From Miscanthus floridulus (taxonomy: Eukaryota > Streptophyta > Magnoliopsida > Poales > Poaceae), in the NCBI RefSeq assembly GCF_019320115.1, contig NC_089584.1, positions 58,462,852 through 58,526,851 on the forward strand: DNA of 64,000 nucleotides, given 5' to 3'. Position numbers and translations under genes: made by a program. Below are positions 1 through 11,552 of the stretch, in pieces. Position 1 is the stretch's first letter; the number at the start of each line of letters is the position of its first letter. The notes beneath the pieces were generated by a model. The model was not told the origin of the DNA. It made no database searches and worked only from the letters and a program-made list of their open reading frames with translations.

Positions 1-1150
1 AAATCATAGTCAGAACAACCGAGTCGAGCAACCAAGAAAGGCCAGAAGCAAAGCACCTACTCGGACAGCCACGCAGAACTACTCTCACCAAGATAACAAT
101 TGGCAAGAAGGGGGCGCAAAATCAGAATATACGGAAGCTAGAACGCATGATAGATTCCCCTGTTTTGCGAATAGACTTGCTTCAATATGACTACCTCACA
201 AGTTCAAGTCGTCCAACCACTCCAAGTATGATGGCAAGACCGAACCAAAGCAATGGCTCAGGATTTACTCACAATCGATTGAATTGGCTGGAGGAGACGA
301 TGACATCAAAACCTTGTTCTTTCCCATGGCCCTAGAAACCATGCCACTCCAATGGTTTGACAAATTGAATCCAGGATCGATCAAAAATTGGGAAGACTTG
401 CAAAGAGCTTTCTGTGAAAATTTCACGGGAATTATTACACATCCAATTACCCACGCAGAGTTAAAAGGACTCAAGCAGAAATGAGGTGAAAGTCTAAAAA
501 ATTACTATCGATGATTTGGCGAACTACGAGCTCAAGTACATGACATCACACAATGAGAAGTAATCAAAGCCTTCTCTCACGAAATCATGGCTAGGTGGCA
601 ATTTTAAGACTTCTACAAAGAAAACCCAAGAAACAATGAAGAATTTAGAAGAACAGTGGAAAAGATGATTACTGCAGAAGAGAAGACACGAGAATGATTC
701 CCGGATAGAAACAACAGAGACAACTCGGACAGGCGAAATCCCCAAAACAACAAACATCAGAAGAGAAAGCGTGGTCCAGACAACACAGTAGCAATGACTG
801 ACAAATCAAAGAAATTTACCAAGCCCAGAAGATATGACGACATTGAGAACATACGTTGCCCCTTACACCCCAATGGAAAGCACACCATCGGAAATTGCTA
901 CACCTTCAACGAAAGATACACTAGAAAAGATAGCAAGGGAAACAATAAAGAAGACAATCCAAAAAAAGGAGACAACCTTGAAGACAAGGGATTCCAAAAA
1001 TCTAGGGGAACAGTGGCGGTAATCTTTGCTGGGGGTCCAGATTCTAGAAGCAAACATCAAGAAAAACTAGCGTTACGAACCATCATGGCAGCAGAACCTG
1101 CTACACCAAGATATCTCAATTGGTCAGAGTATCCAATCCAATTTTGAAGA
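1..1150 (+). pseudogene. gag: Gag of Tat-1, partial and interrupted
   Basis: This would be the nucleocapsid and capsid precursor that packages element RNA in cytoplasmic particles. The reading frame starting at base 2 is open across the left edge. The retrotransposon gag core is visible at 300-700, with LETMPLQWFDKLNPGSI, WEDLQRAFCENF and RRTVEKMITAEEKTRE as landmarks. A knuckle-like CPLHPNGKHTIGNCYTF stretch follows near 860-905. In-frame stops occur at 188, 482, near 512, 554, 605, 698 and 1145. Most sit where the family has Arg(CGA), Gln or Trp codons. No start codon can be assigned because the N-terminus is outside the window. It continues in the same frame into pol. Confidence 0.85.
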
Positions 1151-1194
1151 GAAGATCAATGGACCAGCATAGGAAACGTAGGCCATTACCCACT

Positions 1195-4100
1195 GGTTCT
1201 AGATCCAACCATTGCTGGTATGACCGTTACAAAAATACTAATCGACGGAGGAGCCAGACTCAACATCATTTTTTCAGAAACTCTAAGGAAGATGGGACTA
1301 TAACTCGTCGGGATGATCACATCAATAAGCACACCTTTTTATGGCATAGTACCCGGCAAGGCAACAATGCCACTTGGACAAATCACTCTACCGGTTACCT
1401 TTGGAACTCCCTCAAACTACCATATAGAGTTCATCAAGTTTGAAGTCGCAGACTTCGATTCATCATATCACGCAATCCTCGGGCGCCCGGCACTAGCAAA
1501 ATTTATGGCAATACCGCATTATCCGTACCTGTTGCTTAAGATGCCAGGGCCAAACGGTGTTCTTTCTCTTTGGAGTGATTTAAAGCGCGCATTTGACTAT
1601 GATGTTCAGGCTATTCAAATTGCAGCAAGAGCACAAGCAAACGATGGAAGAAAAGAAATAGCCACTATTGCCACAGAAATAAGTCAAGAAGAACTAGAGA
1701 TACCGGCTAAAAAGCCAAGCATCCTAGCATCACCAAAAGAAGCCGACGTCAAGCAAATCGACCTGGGCACCGATGATCCCTCAAAAATGGCAATCATCAG
1801 TGCACACCTATCAACAAAATAGGAACTCGCGCTCACCAACTTTCTTTGAGACAACAAAGATATCTTCGCTTGGAAGCCGGCCGACATGCCAGGGGTCCCA
1901 AGAGAGTTGGCTGAGCACATAATTGATATTAATGAAGGCTCCAAGCCTATGAAACAATGAGTACGACAATTCTCTCTCGATAAGAAGGCAGCAATTAAAA
2001 AGGAAATTACAAAACTAATGGCAGCCGGATTCATCAGAGAAATCCTTCATCCAGATTGGCTAGCAAACCTTGTTCTAGTGCAGAAAAAGAATACGGACGA
2101 GTGGCGTATGTGTGTCGACTACACAGATCTCAACAAACACTGCCCGAAAGATCCATTCGGGCTACCACACATCGATCAGATAGTCGATTCAACAGTAAGA
2201 TCTGCCCTATTATCCTTTCTAGACTGCTATTCTGGATATCACTAGATCGCATTAAAAGAACAGGACCAAAGCAAGACTTCTTTCATCACTCTGTTTGGCG
2301 CCTACTGCTATAAGACCATGTCGTTTGGACTCAAGAATGCTGGAGCCACTTACCAAAGAGCTATCCAAACATGCCTTGGTGATCAGATCGGCGAAAATGT
2401 AGAAGCATACATGGATGATGTGGTTGTAAAAACAAAGAACCCAGATGCACTGATTGAAGACTTAAAACAAACCTTCGAGAATCTAAAAAGATGAAGGTGG
2501 AAATTGAACCCAAACAAGTGTGTATTTGGAGTTCCTTCAGGACAACTACTCGGATTCTTAGTCAGTCATCGTGGAATCAAAGCAAGCACCAAGCAAATTT
2601 GAGCCATAACAGAGATGGGCCCTCCTCGAAGCGTCAAAGATGTACAAAAACTAACAGGCTGCATGGCGGCACTCAATCGTTTCATTTCAAGACTCGGTGA
2701 AAAAGGGTTACCTTTCTTTAAATTGCTAAAGAAGACAGACAAGTTCGAGTGGACAGAAGAAGCCAATGAAGCTTTCAAGAAACTTAAGGCATACCTCACA
2801 TCCTCACCAGTCCTAACACCTCCAAAGAAAGACGAAGACATGATGCTATACATTGCGGCAACTTCTACTGTAGTCAGCACGACAATAGTAGTGGAAAGAG
2901 AAGAAGAAGGGCATGTGTATAAAGTACAACACCCAGTATACTACATCAGTGAAGTACTGTCAGAATCAAAAATCTGGTACCCGCATGTGCAAAAACTACT
3001 ATACACCCTACTGATCACTTCACGCAAGCTTTGTCACTATTTTGAAAGCCACAAGATTACCGTGGTGATAGATTTCCCACTCGGAGACATCTTACACAAC
3101 AGAGATGCAACAGGGCGCATATCTAAGTGGGCGGTTGAACTCGGTGCTCTCAACATCGATTTCACCCACGGAAAGCAATTAAATCTCAAGCCCTTGCTGA
3201 TTTTGTTGCCGAATGGACAGAAATTCAACAACCCGCACCAAGCACCATCCTTGATCATTGGAAGATGTACTTTGACGGATCGCAGAGCCGGTGTAGGCGT
3301 CCTCCTAATTTCTCTGGACGGAAAACAACTCAAGTATGTCCTTTAGATATTATGGCAAGCTACCAATAATGAAGCAGAATACGAAGCTCTCATCCATGGG
3401 TTATGAGTGGAAATTACCCTCGGAATGAAGCGATTACTCGTATACGGCGATTTGACAGTAGTCATCAACCAAGTTAACAAAGATTGGGATTGCACCAAAG
3501 AAAACATGGGTGCTTACTGTGCTGAAATCTGAAAACTCAAAAAACATTTCCAAGGATTAGAAATTCTACATGTCTTGCGGGATTCTAATATTGCGGCAGA
3601 CATCCTCGCCAAGCTTGGACCAGACAGGACAAAGGTCCCACCCGGTGTATTCATAGAGGAGCTATCAGCTCCCTCTATCAAACAACCCGGTGAGATAACC
3701 CCTGAAATCTCAGCCAAAGACAACCAGATCTTGGTAATCAAAACTTCATGGACCTAGGTTTTTATTGATTACATGAAAGAGAATAAGTTGCCAGCAGAAA
3801 AATAGGAAGCCACACGAGTTATCCGTAGAAGCAAGAATTACGTCCTAGTAGGAGACAAGCTCTATAGAAGAGCCGCATCATCAGTAGTACTCCTAAAATG
3901 CGTCTCATTTGAAGAAGGCAAACAAATCCTAGACGAAATACACTCAGGTTGCTGTGGAAATCACACCGCTTCAAGAACACTAGTCGGCAAGGCATTTTGC
4001 ACCGGATTCTACTGGCCAACCGCTTTGAAAGACATAGAAGAACTCGTCAGAAGATGCAAAAGTTGTCAGATGTTCGCAAGACAGGCTCATGTGCCAGCCC

Positions 4101-4987
4101 ACAACCTCATCTGCATACCACCTGCTTGGCCATTCTCCTGCTAGGGGCTGGATCAAGTAGGACCTCTCAAGAAAGTAAAGGGCAGTTTTGAGTACATCTT
4201 TGTAGCAATTGACAAGTTCACCAAGTGGATCAAGTACAAACCACTCACAAAATACAGCACAGCCAAAGCAGTCGAGTTCATCCAAGACATTATGCACCGC
4301 TTCGGCATGCCCAATCGAATCATCACAGATTTGGGTTCTCCCTTCATAGCTACAGAATTCAAAAGTTGGGCACAAGATTGTGGCTTCAGCATAGATTACG
4401 CATCAGTTGCACATCCAGAAGCCAACGGACAGGTAGAAAGGGCTAATGGACTCATACTAGCCGGATTGAAACTAAGACTGTATGAAGAACTAGTAGACTA
4501 TGGGTCAAAATGGATTGAAGAATTACCCAAGGTGGTATGGAGGCTACGGACTCAAATAAGCAGAGCCACCGGATACTCACCTTTCTTCCTGGTGTACGGA
4601 TCAGAAGCCGTACTACCCGTAGACTTGATCTGGATGTCACCAAGGATAGAGCAATATGACAAAGGAGAAGCAGAACACACCCGAAGATTAGAACTCGACA
4701 GTACAGAAGAAGTCAGAGTAAACGCTACCCTGCAATCAGCAAGATACCTCTAAGGACTAAGGCGCCACTACAACAAAAATACACAGTCTCGATCATTACA
4801 AGTCAGAGACCTAGTACTAAGAAGAATACAAAAAACCGACGGATGCCACAAACTACTTAGTCCATGGTAAGGTCCTTTTATCATCACAAAAGTCATCAGA
4901 CCAGGCACATACAAGCTCATAACTAAAGACGGAAAAGAAGTCAACAACACATGGCACATCAGTCAGCTAAGAAGATTCTACGCATGA
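1195..4987 (+). pseudogene. pol: Pol of Tat-1: PR-RT-RH-aRH-INT, interrupted
   Basis: The polyprotein shares the gag frame and ends at 4985-4987. Landmarks in order are: protease ILIDGGARLNIIF near 1230-1275; RT with WRMCVDYTDLNKHCPKDPF near 2103 and the catalytic YMDDVVV near 2410; RNase H with FEWTEEANEAFKKLKAYL near 2746; a second, archaeal-type RNase H with MYFDGS near 3270 and NNEAEYEALIHGL near 3367; integrase with an HHCC finger (HSGCCGNH, CKSC) near 3940-4060 and DDE residues in GLDQVG, RIITDLGS and NGQVERANG; and a C-terminal TWHISQLRRFY. It has roughly fifteen in-frame stops, almost all explicable as C-to-T or G-to-A changes in CAA, CAG, CGA or TGG. One compensated frameshift lies between about 3180 and 3288. 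Confidence 0.92.
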
Positions 4988-5163
4988 AAACAACTCAACG
5001 GAAAATATGTATACAAGACATAAGAGATCAACGTTCATGATCAACAAAGATAGCGCTCACCAAAAACATATGTATCATTGTGACACATCAATATTCATGA
5101 TCAATAAAGATGATTCTCTCGACAAACGTATGTCTCATCATGGCTTTCTCTGAGTTGTTTCTT

Positions 5164-5630
5164 AAATGCAAAATGGCTGAAAAGACGCCTGAGCATCCCG
5201 GCCGAGAGCAAAATAGCTGAAAAGACGCTTGAGCCCGCCGATGAGGGTAGCTAACAACCTAACATCCAAAATAAAATGCAAAATGGCTGAAAAGATGCCT
5301 GAGCATCCCGGCCAAGAGCAAAATAGCTAAAAAGACGCTTGAGCCCGCCGTTGAGGGTAGCTAACAAGCTAAAACCTAAAATAAAATGCAAAATGGCTGA
5401 AAAGACGCCTGAGCATCCCGGCCGAGAGCAAAATAGCTGAAAAGATGCTTGAGCCCACTGATGAGGGTAGCTAACGAGCTAACACCCAAAATAAAAAGCA
5501 AAATGGCTGAAAATACGCCTGAGCATCCTGGCCGAAGCAAAATAGCTGAAAAGATGCTTGAGCCCACCGATGAGGGTAGCTAACAAGCTAACACCCGAAA
5601 CAAAAAGAAAAAAGACTGAAACTAAGCCTG
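5164..5630 (+). repeat. 110-bp tandem repeat between pol and the antisense gene
   Basis: Four successive units begin at 5164, 5274, 5384 and 5494, and a degraded fifth begins near 5603. Each unit opens with AATGGCTGAAAAGACGCC and contains two related halves: one ends in a CCCGGCCGAGAGC-like stretch and the other in GATGAGGGTAGCTAAC. Tandem repeats at this place, directly downstream of integrase, are known from Tat-lineage elements. The units differ by only a few bases each, suggesting expansion before or shortly after insertion. Confidence 0.9.
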
Positions 5631-5657
5631 AGCATAGACCACATCAATTTCAAGATA

Positions 5658-5706
5658 AGACCCTCCAGCTACTTGTTCCAAATAGCAAGAGGCTCGGGGG
5701 CTACAC
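5658..5706 (+). repeat. G-run module, copy 1
   Basis: A 49-bp unit beginning AGACCCTCCA and ending AGGCTCGGGGGCTACAC. The same unit returns at 10669-10717 and 10931-10978. Its G-run resembles the true polypurine tract GCTTGGGGGCT next to the LTR at 11149. Confidence 0.8.
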
Positions 5707-6029
5707 TGGAGATACCCAAAAATGCAAAGATCTATGTATAACGAGTTGTTTACATGGCACAAAGGAAGACCAGACAAGCACTCGACAGATCAAGAAAGAA
5801 AAGTACTCGACAAATCAAGAAAATTTATCAAGATAGCGCACAGAATTGTTTACAAGGTAAAGACAAAAGCAAGACAAAGTACTCAGCAAGTCTAGTAACT
5901 CTGACCAATTGGACAAATCATCCGAGGAATAAGCAAGGCATCCAGGCAAAGAAGACATCGACAAAAAATCTTCATTCAAAAAGAAGTATAATGTCATATT
6001 ACAAGGCATGGGCATAAAGGTCAAATACA

Positions 6030-9000
6030 TCAAGCCTCATCATTAGGAGAAGAGATAACAATATTAAGATTATCTACAATTCTACTAGCTAAGTCTTCAA
6101 CTTCAGGCTCCATCCTCTCAACGGCATCAATATATTCTTGACTATCAGCTTCCTCTGCTATCTTGGACAAAGGAGCCACTAGAGCAAGAACTCAGACCTA
6201 GGCTAGGACATTCTTGGTACACAGTTGGACGCACCTCTTCACAAACTCTTGGAAACGAGTCAGAATTTGAGGAATTAACTGTGCCCAAGATTGCCCATCA
6301 TCCGATGGAGTTCGGGGAACATCGGCTACTAAACGAAAGGATTTCCACAAAGCTTTCCAGTTTTCAGTAGCCATCGCCAACTTGCTAGACAAGTCTTCAA
6401 TAGTTTTTTGGGCCTACATAAGATCTCTATCAGCTCCACACCTAATCAACTTAGCAAGCGCAAGTTCCTCCTCAGCATGAGTAATTACCTCCTCAGCCTT
6501 GTTGTGACTCGTATGAACAAGAGTCTTCATTTCTTCAATGCCCTACGAGAGCTTCTACTTTTCAACCCAGAGGGCTGGATAAGACAACAAACAACAAGTC
6601 AGCAGAAAGGAGAATTTGAATGCAGAAGGAAACAAAAAGAACCCGCAATACCGTTGCACTCTTTCTTCATGGCCTCCAAGTTCTTCACGTCCTCCGAATT
6701 CTTTTGAGCCTCCTGGAAAGCAGCATCCCTCTACTTCTCAGTCTCAACAACCCGGGCACGAAGAGATTTTTCCTCCTCCTGATGCGTTTGACGCTCAGCC
6801 TCCATCTTGGCCTAGAGGAGGTCAAGGTCAGCTTTCAGAGCGCTCACTTCAGAAGACAACTTTTTCTCATTTTCAGACAAGAAAAAGAAGCCGGTATGAT
6901 TATGAGAGAAGGACTGAGCAAAAAGAGACAAAGAAAAACAAGGCATAAGGACAAGAAGAAAAGAGAACATCCAAAGAAGGAACAGTGGAAAAACTTACCT
7001 GGAGCTTTTCTCCAAAAGAAGTCACAAGGGTCGATAAGCTTCTCCAGGCAGAAGTTAACTCCGATAGTCGATGAGTGGCATCAAACTGCTGCACCACATT
7101 GTCAGCAAAAGGGGGACCATCGGAGGTAAGAGAAGGAGAAGGAGAAGCCGACCGAGGTGAAGGAGGCACGGCCAGAGCAATCTCCCGGGAAGCCAAGGCC
7201 AATCCCTCAGAAGGACCCGCCGCTATGGCCACGGTCACCTCCGGGGCAACCAAGTCAGCAGTGGCACCATCGCTAGAAAGCTTCATCGCCCCCACAACCA
7301 CTTCACCGACAATGCGCTACGAGTCCTGAGGCTCAGTACTCGGTGGCACAACAGAGGGCTGGCAAGAAGTCGATGGAGAAACAAGAGAAGACAAAGGCCT
7401 AAAAGTTGATAAAAGAACTCGCCAATGAGATCCAGAGAAAAGGAGAATAGAAGCAAAGAGATGAAGCCAGAATCCACTCACCCAGCCACCTTCTTCTTCG
7501 CAAAACAAAAAGAAGACCTCATAGGAGGAACCACAGCAGCAAAAATGTCCCCGCCACTAGGCGGCAAGAGCGGTATAGCAAGTACCAGAGCTACGGAAGA
7601 ACTCAGCACCAGAGCCATAGAAGAACCTAGTGCAGGAGCCTTAGAAGAACTGGTACCCGACGACCGCTTACTACAAAAAGATCAAGACCAAAGTCAAAAC
7701 AAAGAGGAGGGATTCAAGTGCAGGGAAATAAGAAAACAACTCACCACCGCATAAGGGGCACATCATCATCCTCTTCTTCCCAGTCTTGACCAAGGCCACC
7801 ATAGCGCCAGCTAAAAAAGGAACGAAAGTACTCGGTTCAAGACAAAAACAAGAAGACAAAGGGACAAAGTGTATTAATATGCTCACCTAGGAGCATGCTA
7901 GCTACAACTGGAGTACCTGGACGAGTACTTGGCTGGCGAGACTTCTTGGAAGAAGGTAAACCAGATGAAGGACCATCCACCCACCCCCTCTTCGAGACAC
8001 TACGAGGACCTCGAGGGACTGGACGAGGAACATATTCTTCATATACATCAACAAATCTAGAAGAAACTCTAGGAAACACTATGGTGATTGGGAACTTACT
8101 AGTTATAGAAGCCCCAGCAAGATTCTCCCCAGTATTCACCACGGCAGGGAGGACATCAAGAGGGATTGGGTCAATAAAGTTGCGCCCCAATCCCTACGAA
8201 AAGAATAAAACAATAAGACAAGGAAAATTAAGCAAAAACGGATACAACAAAAGAAATACAGAAAGTACCCGTGCGAAGAAAAGACGACTTATAGCTAGGG
8301 GTGGGTTGTTGGCGGAGAACTTGGAAACAGTAAGCGGGACAACGCTTGCTTCTTTCAGCATCTTTTGGAGACACTCGAGTACCTCCTTGTCGGTCAACTC
8401 AAGGGCTAGGACCATGCGCGAAGGATCCTCAGCCCCAGAGTACTCGAAGCCAAGGTGCTCTCGCTCCTTCAGAGGCTGAACACGGCGATGAAGAAAGCTC
8501 GAGACAATATCGAAGCCGGTCAAGCCCTACTATTTCAAGATACTTATCCTATCAAGAAATGGCTAGATTGCCTGAACCTCAGCCGTCGTCACAGGGTTCT
8601 TATCCCATCGGTCATTAACCAAGGGACCAGATCCAGAGTGGACAGCGAGAGAAGGGATCAGATTGGTGGCATAAAACCAGTTAGCACACCAATCCCTTAC
8701 AGAATCAACCAGGTCATAGTCAAAGAACTTGCTCTTAAGACCCTAGCGAAATTGAATCCCGCAGCCACTAAGAACACTGGTGTCTTCGCGGCGGGGTTGG
8801 GGTTTCAGGCGAAAGAAGTAACGAAAGAGAGAAAGAGAAGGGGGAATTCCAAAGAAAGTTTCACAAAGATGAACAAAGACAGAAAGGTGAAGGACTGCAT
8901 TAGGAGCAAGATGATTCAGGCAAATCCCAAAATAGTTGAGAAATTGATGAAGAAAGCGGAGGCAGGAAGGCAAAGTCCAGCATGAATGAAGGAGACGAAA

Positions 9001-9251
9001 AGAACAATCTCACCAGGACCTAGAGCAGGGACCCGATGCTTGCCTGGAACTCTCCATTCAACAATGTCCTTGCTCTAGATCAAACCATCGCTGGCAAGTT
9101 CCCGAAGCTGATATTCGGTCGTCGTCGAAGCCGGTCAAGACTTCTAGGCAGCCCTCATGGCCACGAACTCCTGGTTCTCAATCATGGAAAGTGATGATTC
9201 CTCATCCACGAAGGTTGCCTGGGACTTGCTCGCGGCCTTCTTCTTACCCAT
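6030..9251 (-). pseudogene. Antisense additional gene of Tat-1 (Transposase_28-like), spliced, broken
   Basis: It is read opposite to gag-pol. The ATG at 9251 opens MGKKKAASKSQATFVDEESS, and a stop lies at 6030-6032. Residues encoded at 8743-8973 (FVHLCETFFGIPPSLSLFRY, FFRLKPQPR, GCGIQFR) match the 'putative gypsy type transposon' domain (Pfam Transposase_28, PF04195) that I recognise from grass Tat elements. GT-AG introns of about 75 bp fit at 8268-8194, 7886-7811 and 7744-7671. Further donors lie at 7481 (GGGTGAGT) and 6998 (AGGTAAGT). The 3' third encodes a Lys/Glu-rich coiled coil (6600-6880). Several in-frame TAG stops are present. Function is unknown in the family. Confidence 0.8.
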
Positions 9252-9396
9252 GTACTAACAGAGGCAAAAACCAACTAGGGGAAGAGAAAGCTTGGACGGC
9301 GGCACTAAGATGGCGGCGGCAATGGCGACGATGGATTTCTGAGAGCTAGGGTTTCAAGGCAAGAGATGGGCACTAAAGAAAAAGAAGATGAAAGGT

Positions 9397-9405
9397 CTTT
9401 AAATA
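9397..9405 (-). promoter_or_regulatory. TATA box of the antisense gene
   Basis: The minus strand reads TATTTAAAG about 145 bp before the ATG at 9251. The intervening leader carries AAACCCTAGC and a GCCGCCGCCATC stretch, a composition typical of plant nuclear 5' UTRs. The motif and spacing are seen directly; promoter activity is inferred. Confidence 0.55.
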
Positions 9406-10668
9406 GATTTTACAGCAATAAAAATGGCCCACCAGGCCCGTTAAAGCACGGTGTGAGAACGCAACGGTCCATTTACTGACACAGCTAAAATGACGGAGGG
9501 CACAAATCCACACAATGGTATAATTCAACGGGCAGATTTCAGACTTATTCATCCAGCACTACGATGGAGTTATCAGATTACTGCAAAAAATAACCCATCA
9601 GCCATGAAGAAAAGAAGGGCTACCTCACAAGGAATATAAGAACTCGGTTCTTACAAAAAGAACTTGGGAATCTCATGAACAACTAGGACTATAGCAGAAA
9701 AATAAATGACAACTCAGAAGATAAGATTCTTTCCATTACAAGCGACTTCAAAAATAGAAGATTACACATCTTACAAGACCCAACGAACTCGGTACCACGA
9801 AAAGCAAAGTAGCAAAGAGGAACCCGGACACGGCTAGGCTCTAGAACGACTACGTGTCCCAAATTGCTACTCGGAAGGATAAACCGCCATCGGCTACACT
9901 ATTTTCTTCAAAGGACGGACGCAGTGCATCCAAGGTGGAAATCAGTAGTACAGTGGGACAACATGGAGTAGAGAAGGCCGGCAGGCATCTGTCTACCCAA
10001 GACTGATGTGATGCTGGATATGGTGTTGATCTACATCGGACAGTCTTAGGATAGGCAACGAGGATCAACCCAGAACTACCAGATGAAGGAACGAAGCCCA
10101 CATCACAAGACTTCCTCCAACTACCGCCACGTACATCCTGGTATAGTGCTGCTATGGGATTAGCCTACCTCTAATCCCTATCATAAGACTTCCTCCAGCT
10201 ACGACAAGACACACAGGAACTACAAAACACGCCGGGGGCTGCTCTACTTCATAAACTACCAAGTTCATGACTATGAAGGTTTCAACAGAATGTTCAATGA
10301 ATAAAAACAAGCACTCCGGGAGGGTATTTATAGATCGAAGGAGCGGTGCACATGGACTAGGAGTACCAACAAAACAAGCCTAACAAAGGACACAGTGAAA
10401 AGACAGGGCTCAATAATGGAAGACTCTGGCGAGAGGGAATAGTACTCGAAGACGAGCATATTCGGAAGAATATACCAACACAGTACAACCCGTGAACAAA
10501 AGGCATTTACACTCAACCACCACCATACAACTACATCTAACAGCAGCAGACTACCAGAGAATACGCCAAGACTCTGCATCCGAGTTCTTCCTGAACAAAA
10601 CAACCCGGATATATGCTCGGGGGCTGCAAAAAGAGAGGTATATAGTTCTGTTGAACAACTCAGATTCA

Positions 10669-10717
10669 AGACCCTCCAACTTTTTGTTCCAAATAGCAAG
10701 AGGCTCGGGGGCTACAC
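10669..10717 (+). repeat. G-run module, copy 2
   Basis: Nearly identical to 5658-5706, with the same AGACCCTCCA start and AGGCTCGGGGGCTACAC end. Confidence 0.8.
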
Positions 10718-10930
10718 TCAATGAGTGCACTTTTTTCTTCAAAAAGCGCACGTCACTCAAAAAACTTCTTCAAGACAGACGACTTGAAGGCCACAAAATA
10801 AAAAGAACCCGGACATAGCTATATCCGAGCTCTTTCCGACAAAAAGAACCTGAACACAGCTAAATCAGAGCTCTTTTCAACAAGGAAGCCGGGGAACCTT
10901 TCAACGAAGAATCAGGAAAATTTCAAGAAA

Positions 10931-10978
10931 AGACCCTCAAGCTCCTTGTGCCAAACAGCAAGAGGCTCGGGGGCTACA
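10931..10978 (+). repeat. G-run module, copy 3
   Basis: Third copy of the unit at 5658-5706, with a few substitutions. It lies about 170 bp upstream of the LTR. Confidence 0.8.
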
Positions 10979-11137
10979 TCCAAATGCGGGTACTTTTTTC
11001 TTCAAAAAGGTACACACCACGCGAAGATCTCACGAAGCGCTACATGGTTTCGCTCAAGAAAGCACTCGGACGACGCTTGTTCTTTCTCGACAAGACTTGA
11101 AGGAACAAGACAGGGCTTCCAGAACTCAATCATGAAG

Positions 11138-11149
11138 TGCTTGGGGGCT
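11138..11149 (+). promoter_or_regulatory. Polypurine tract of Tat-1
   Basis: A GCTTGGGGGCT stretch ends immediately before the LTR's TGTCGG. The position and G-run fit the plus-strand priming site used in reverse transcription. It resembles the three G-run modules upstream. Confidence 0.7.
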
Positions 11150-11552
11150 TGTCGGTGTGGGACCCACGGGATACCCCGCAAGGAAGGGAGAAGAACTAGC
11201 CCGACTAGGATTCTTCCCTTGTAATCTTAGTAGTAGTATTACCCTGTAATCCTACTAGGAACTCTCATTGTAAACCGACTAGGACTCTGGCCTCCTGACT
11301 ATATAAAGGAGGGCAGGGCTCCTTGAATCGGGGGTTCAGAGAACAATTGTACGACACAACACTTTACGATCAATCCAACGCAAAGGCTAACGCTGACTGG
11401 ACGTAGGGCTATTACTCGATCAAAGATCGAGGGTCCAAACTAGGATAAATCGATTGTCCCTTGCATTTACCGTCGAGTTCTGCATACGCTGAAGCCCGAA
11501 CATACTACCCCGGGTACCCCCGTGGCAGGCTATCGGTGGTCAAACATCGACA
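11150..11552 (+). repeat. 3' LTR of Tat-1, 403 bp
   Basis: The LTR begins TGTCGGTGTGGG and ends AAACATCGACA, giving the short inverted ends TGTCG/CGACA. It follows the polypurine tract directly. A TATA box (TATATAAAG) lies at 11300-11308 and a GGAGGGCAGGGCTCC stretch follows it. Without the 5' LTR its divergence, and so its age, cannot be measured here. Confidence 0.9.
11300..11308 (+). promoter_or_regulatory. TATA box in the Tat-1 LTR
   Basis: TATATAAAG sits 150 bp into the 403-bp LTR, the expected place for the U3 promoter. Transcription would start roughly 30 bp downstream. Confidence 0.65.

Larger units (their letters stand above)
9406..11138 (+). other. Non-coding 3' region of Tat-1
   Basis: No credible reading frame lies on either strand here. 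The region is A-rich on the plus strand and holds short repeated phrases (ACTTCCTCCA near 10110 and 10188) and several G-run motifs ending in GGGGGCT (near 10233, 10615, 10705 and 10968). It separates the promoter of the antisense gene from the 3' LTR. Confidence 0.7.
1..11552 (+). mobile_element. Tat-lineage Ty3/gypsy LTR retrotransposon (Tat-1), 5' end outside window
   Basis: The element runs from inside gag at the left edge to the end of a 3' LTR at 11552. The order is gag, protease, RT, RNase H, a second archaeal-type RNase H, integrase, a tandem repeat, an antisense extra gene, an untranslated region, a polypurine tract and the LTR. The second RNase H and the extra gene between integrase and the 3' LTR are known marks of the plant Tat lineage (RIRE2/Cinful/Retand type). 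The 5' LTR, primer site and gag start lie left of the window. Both coding units are broken, so the copy is dead, but the layout is intact. Confidence 0.9.

Noticed and set aside
5164..5630. CRISPR-like or satellite array
   Set aside because: Repeats are head-to-tail without unique spacers and are limited to four units inside a retrotransposon. This is an element-internal tandem repeat.
6408..7754. Plus-strand open frames in the antisense gene region
   Set aside because: They are shadows of the minus-strand coiled-coil and proline/serine-rich exons.
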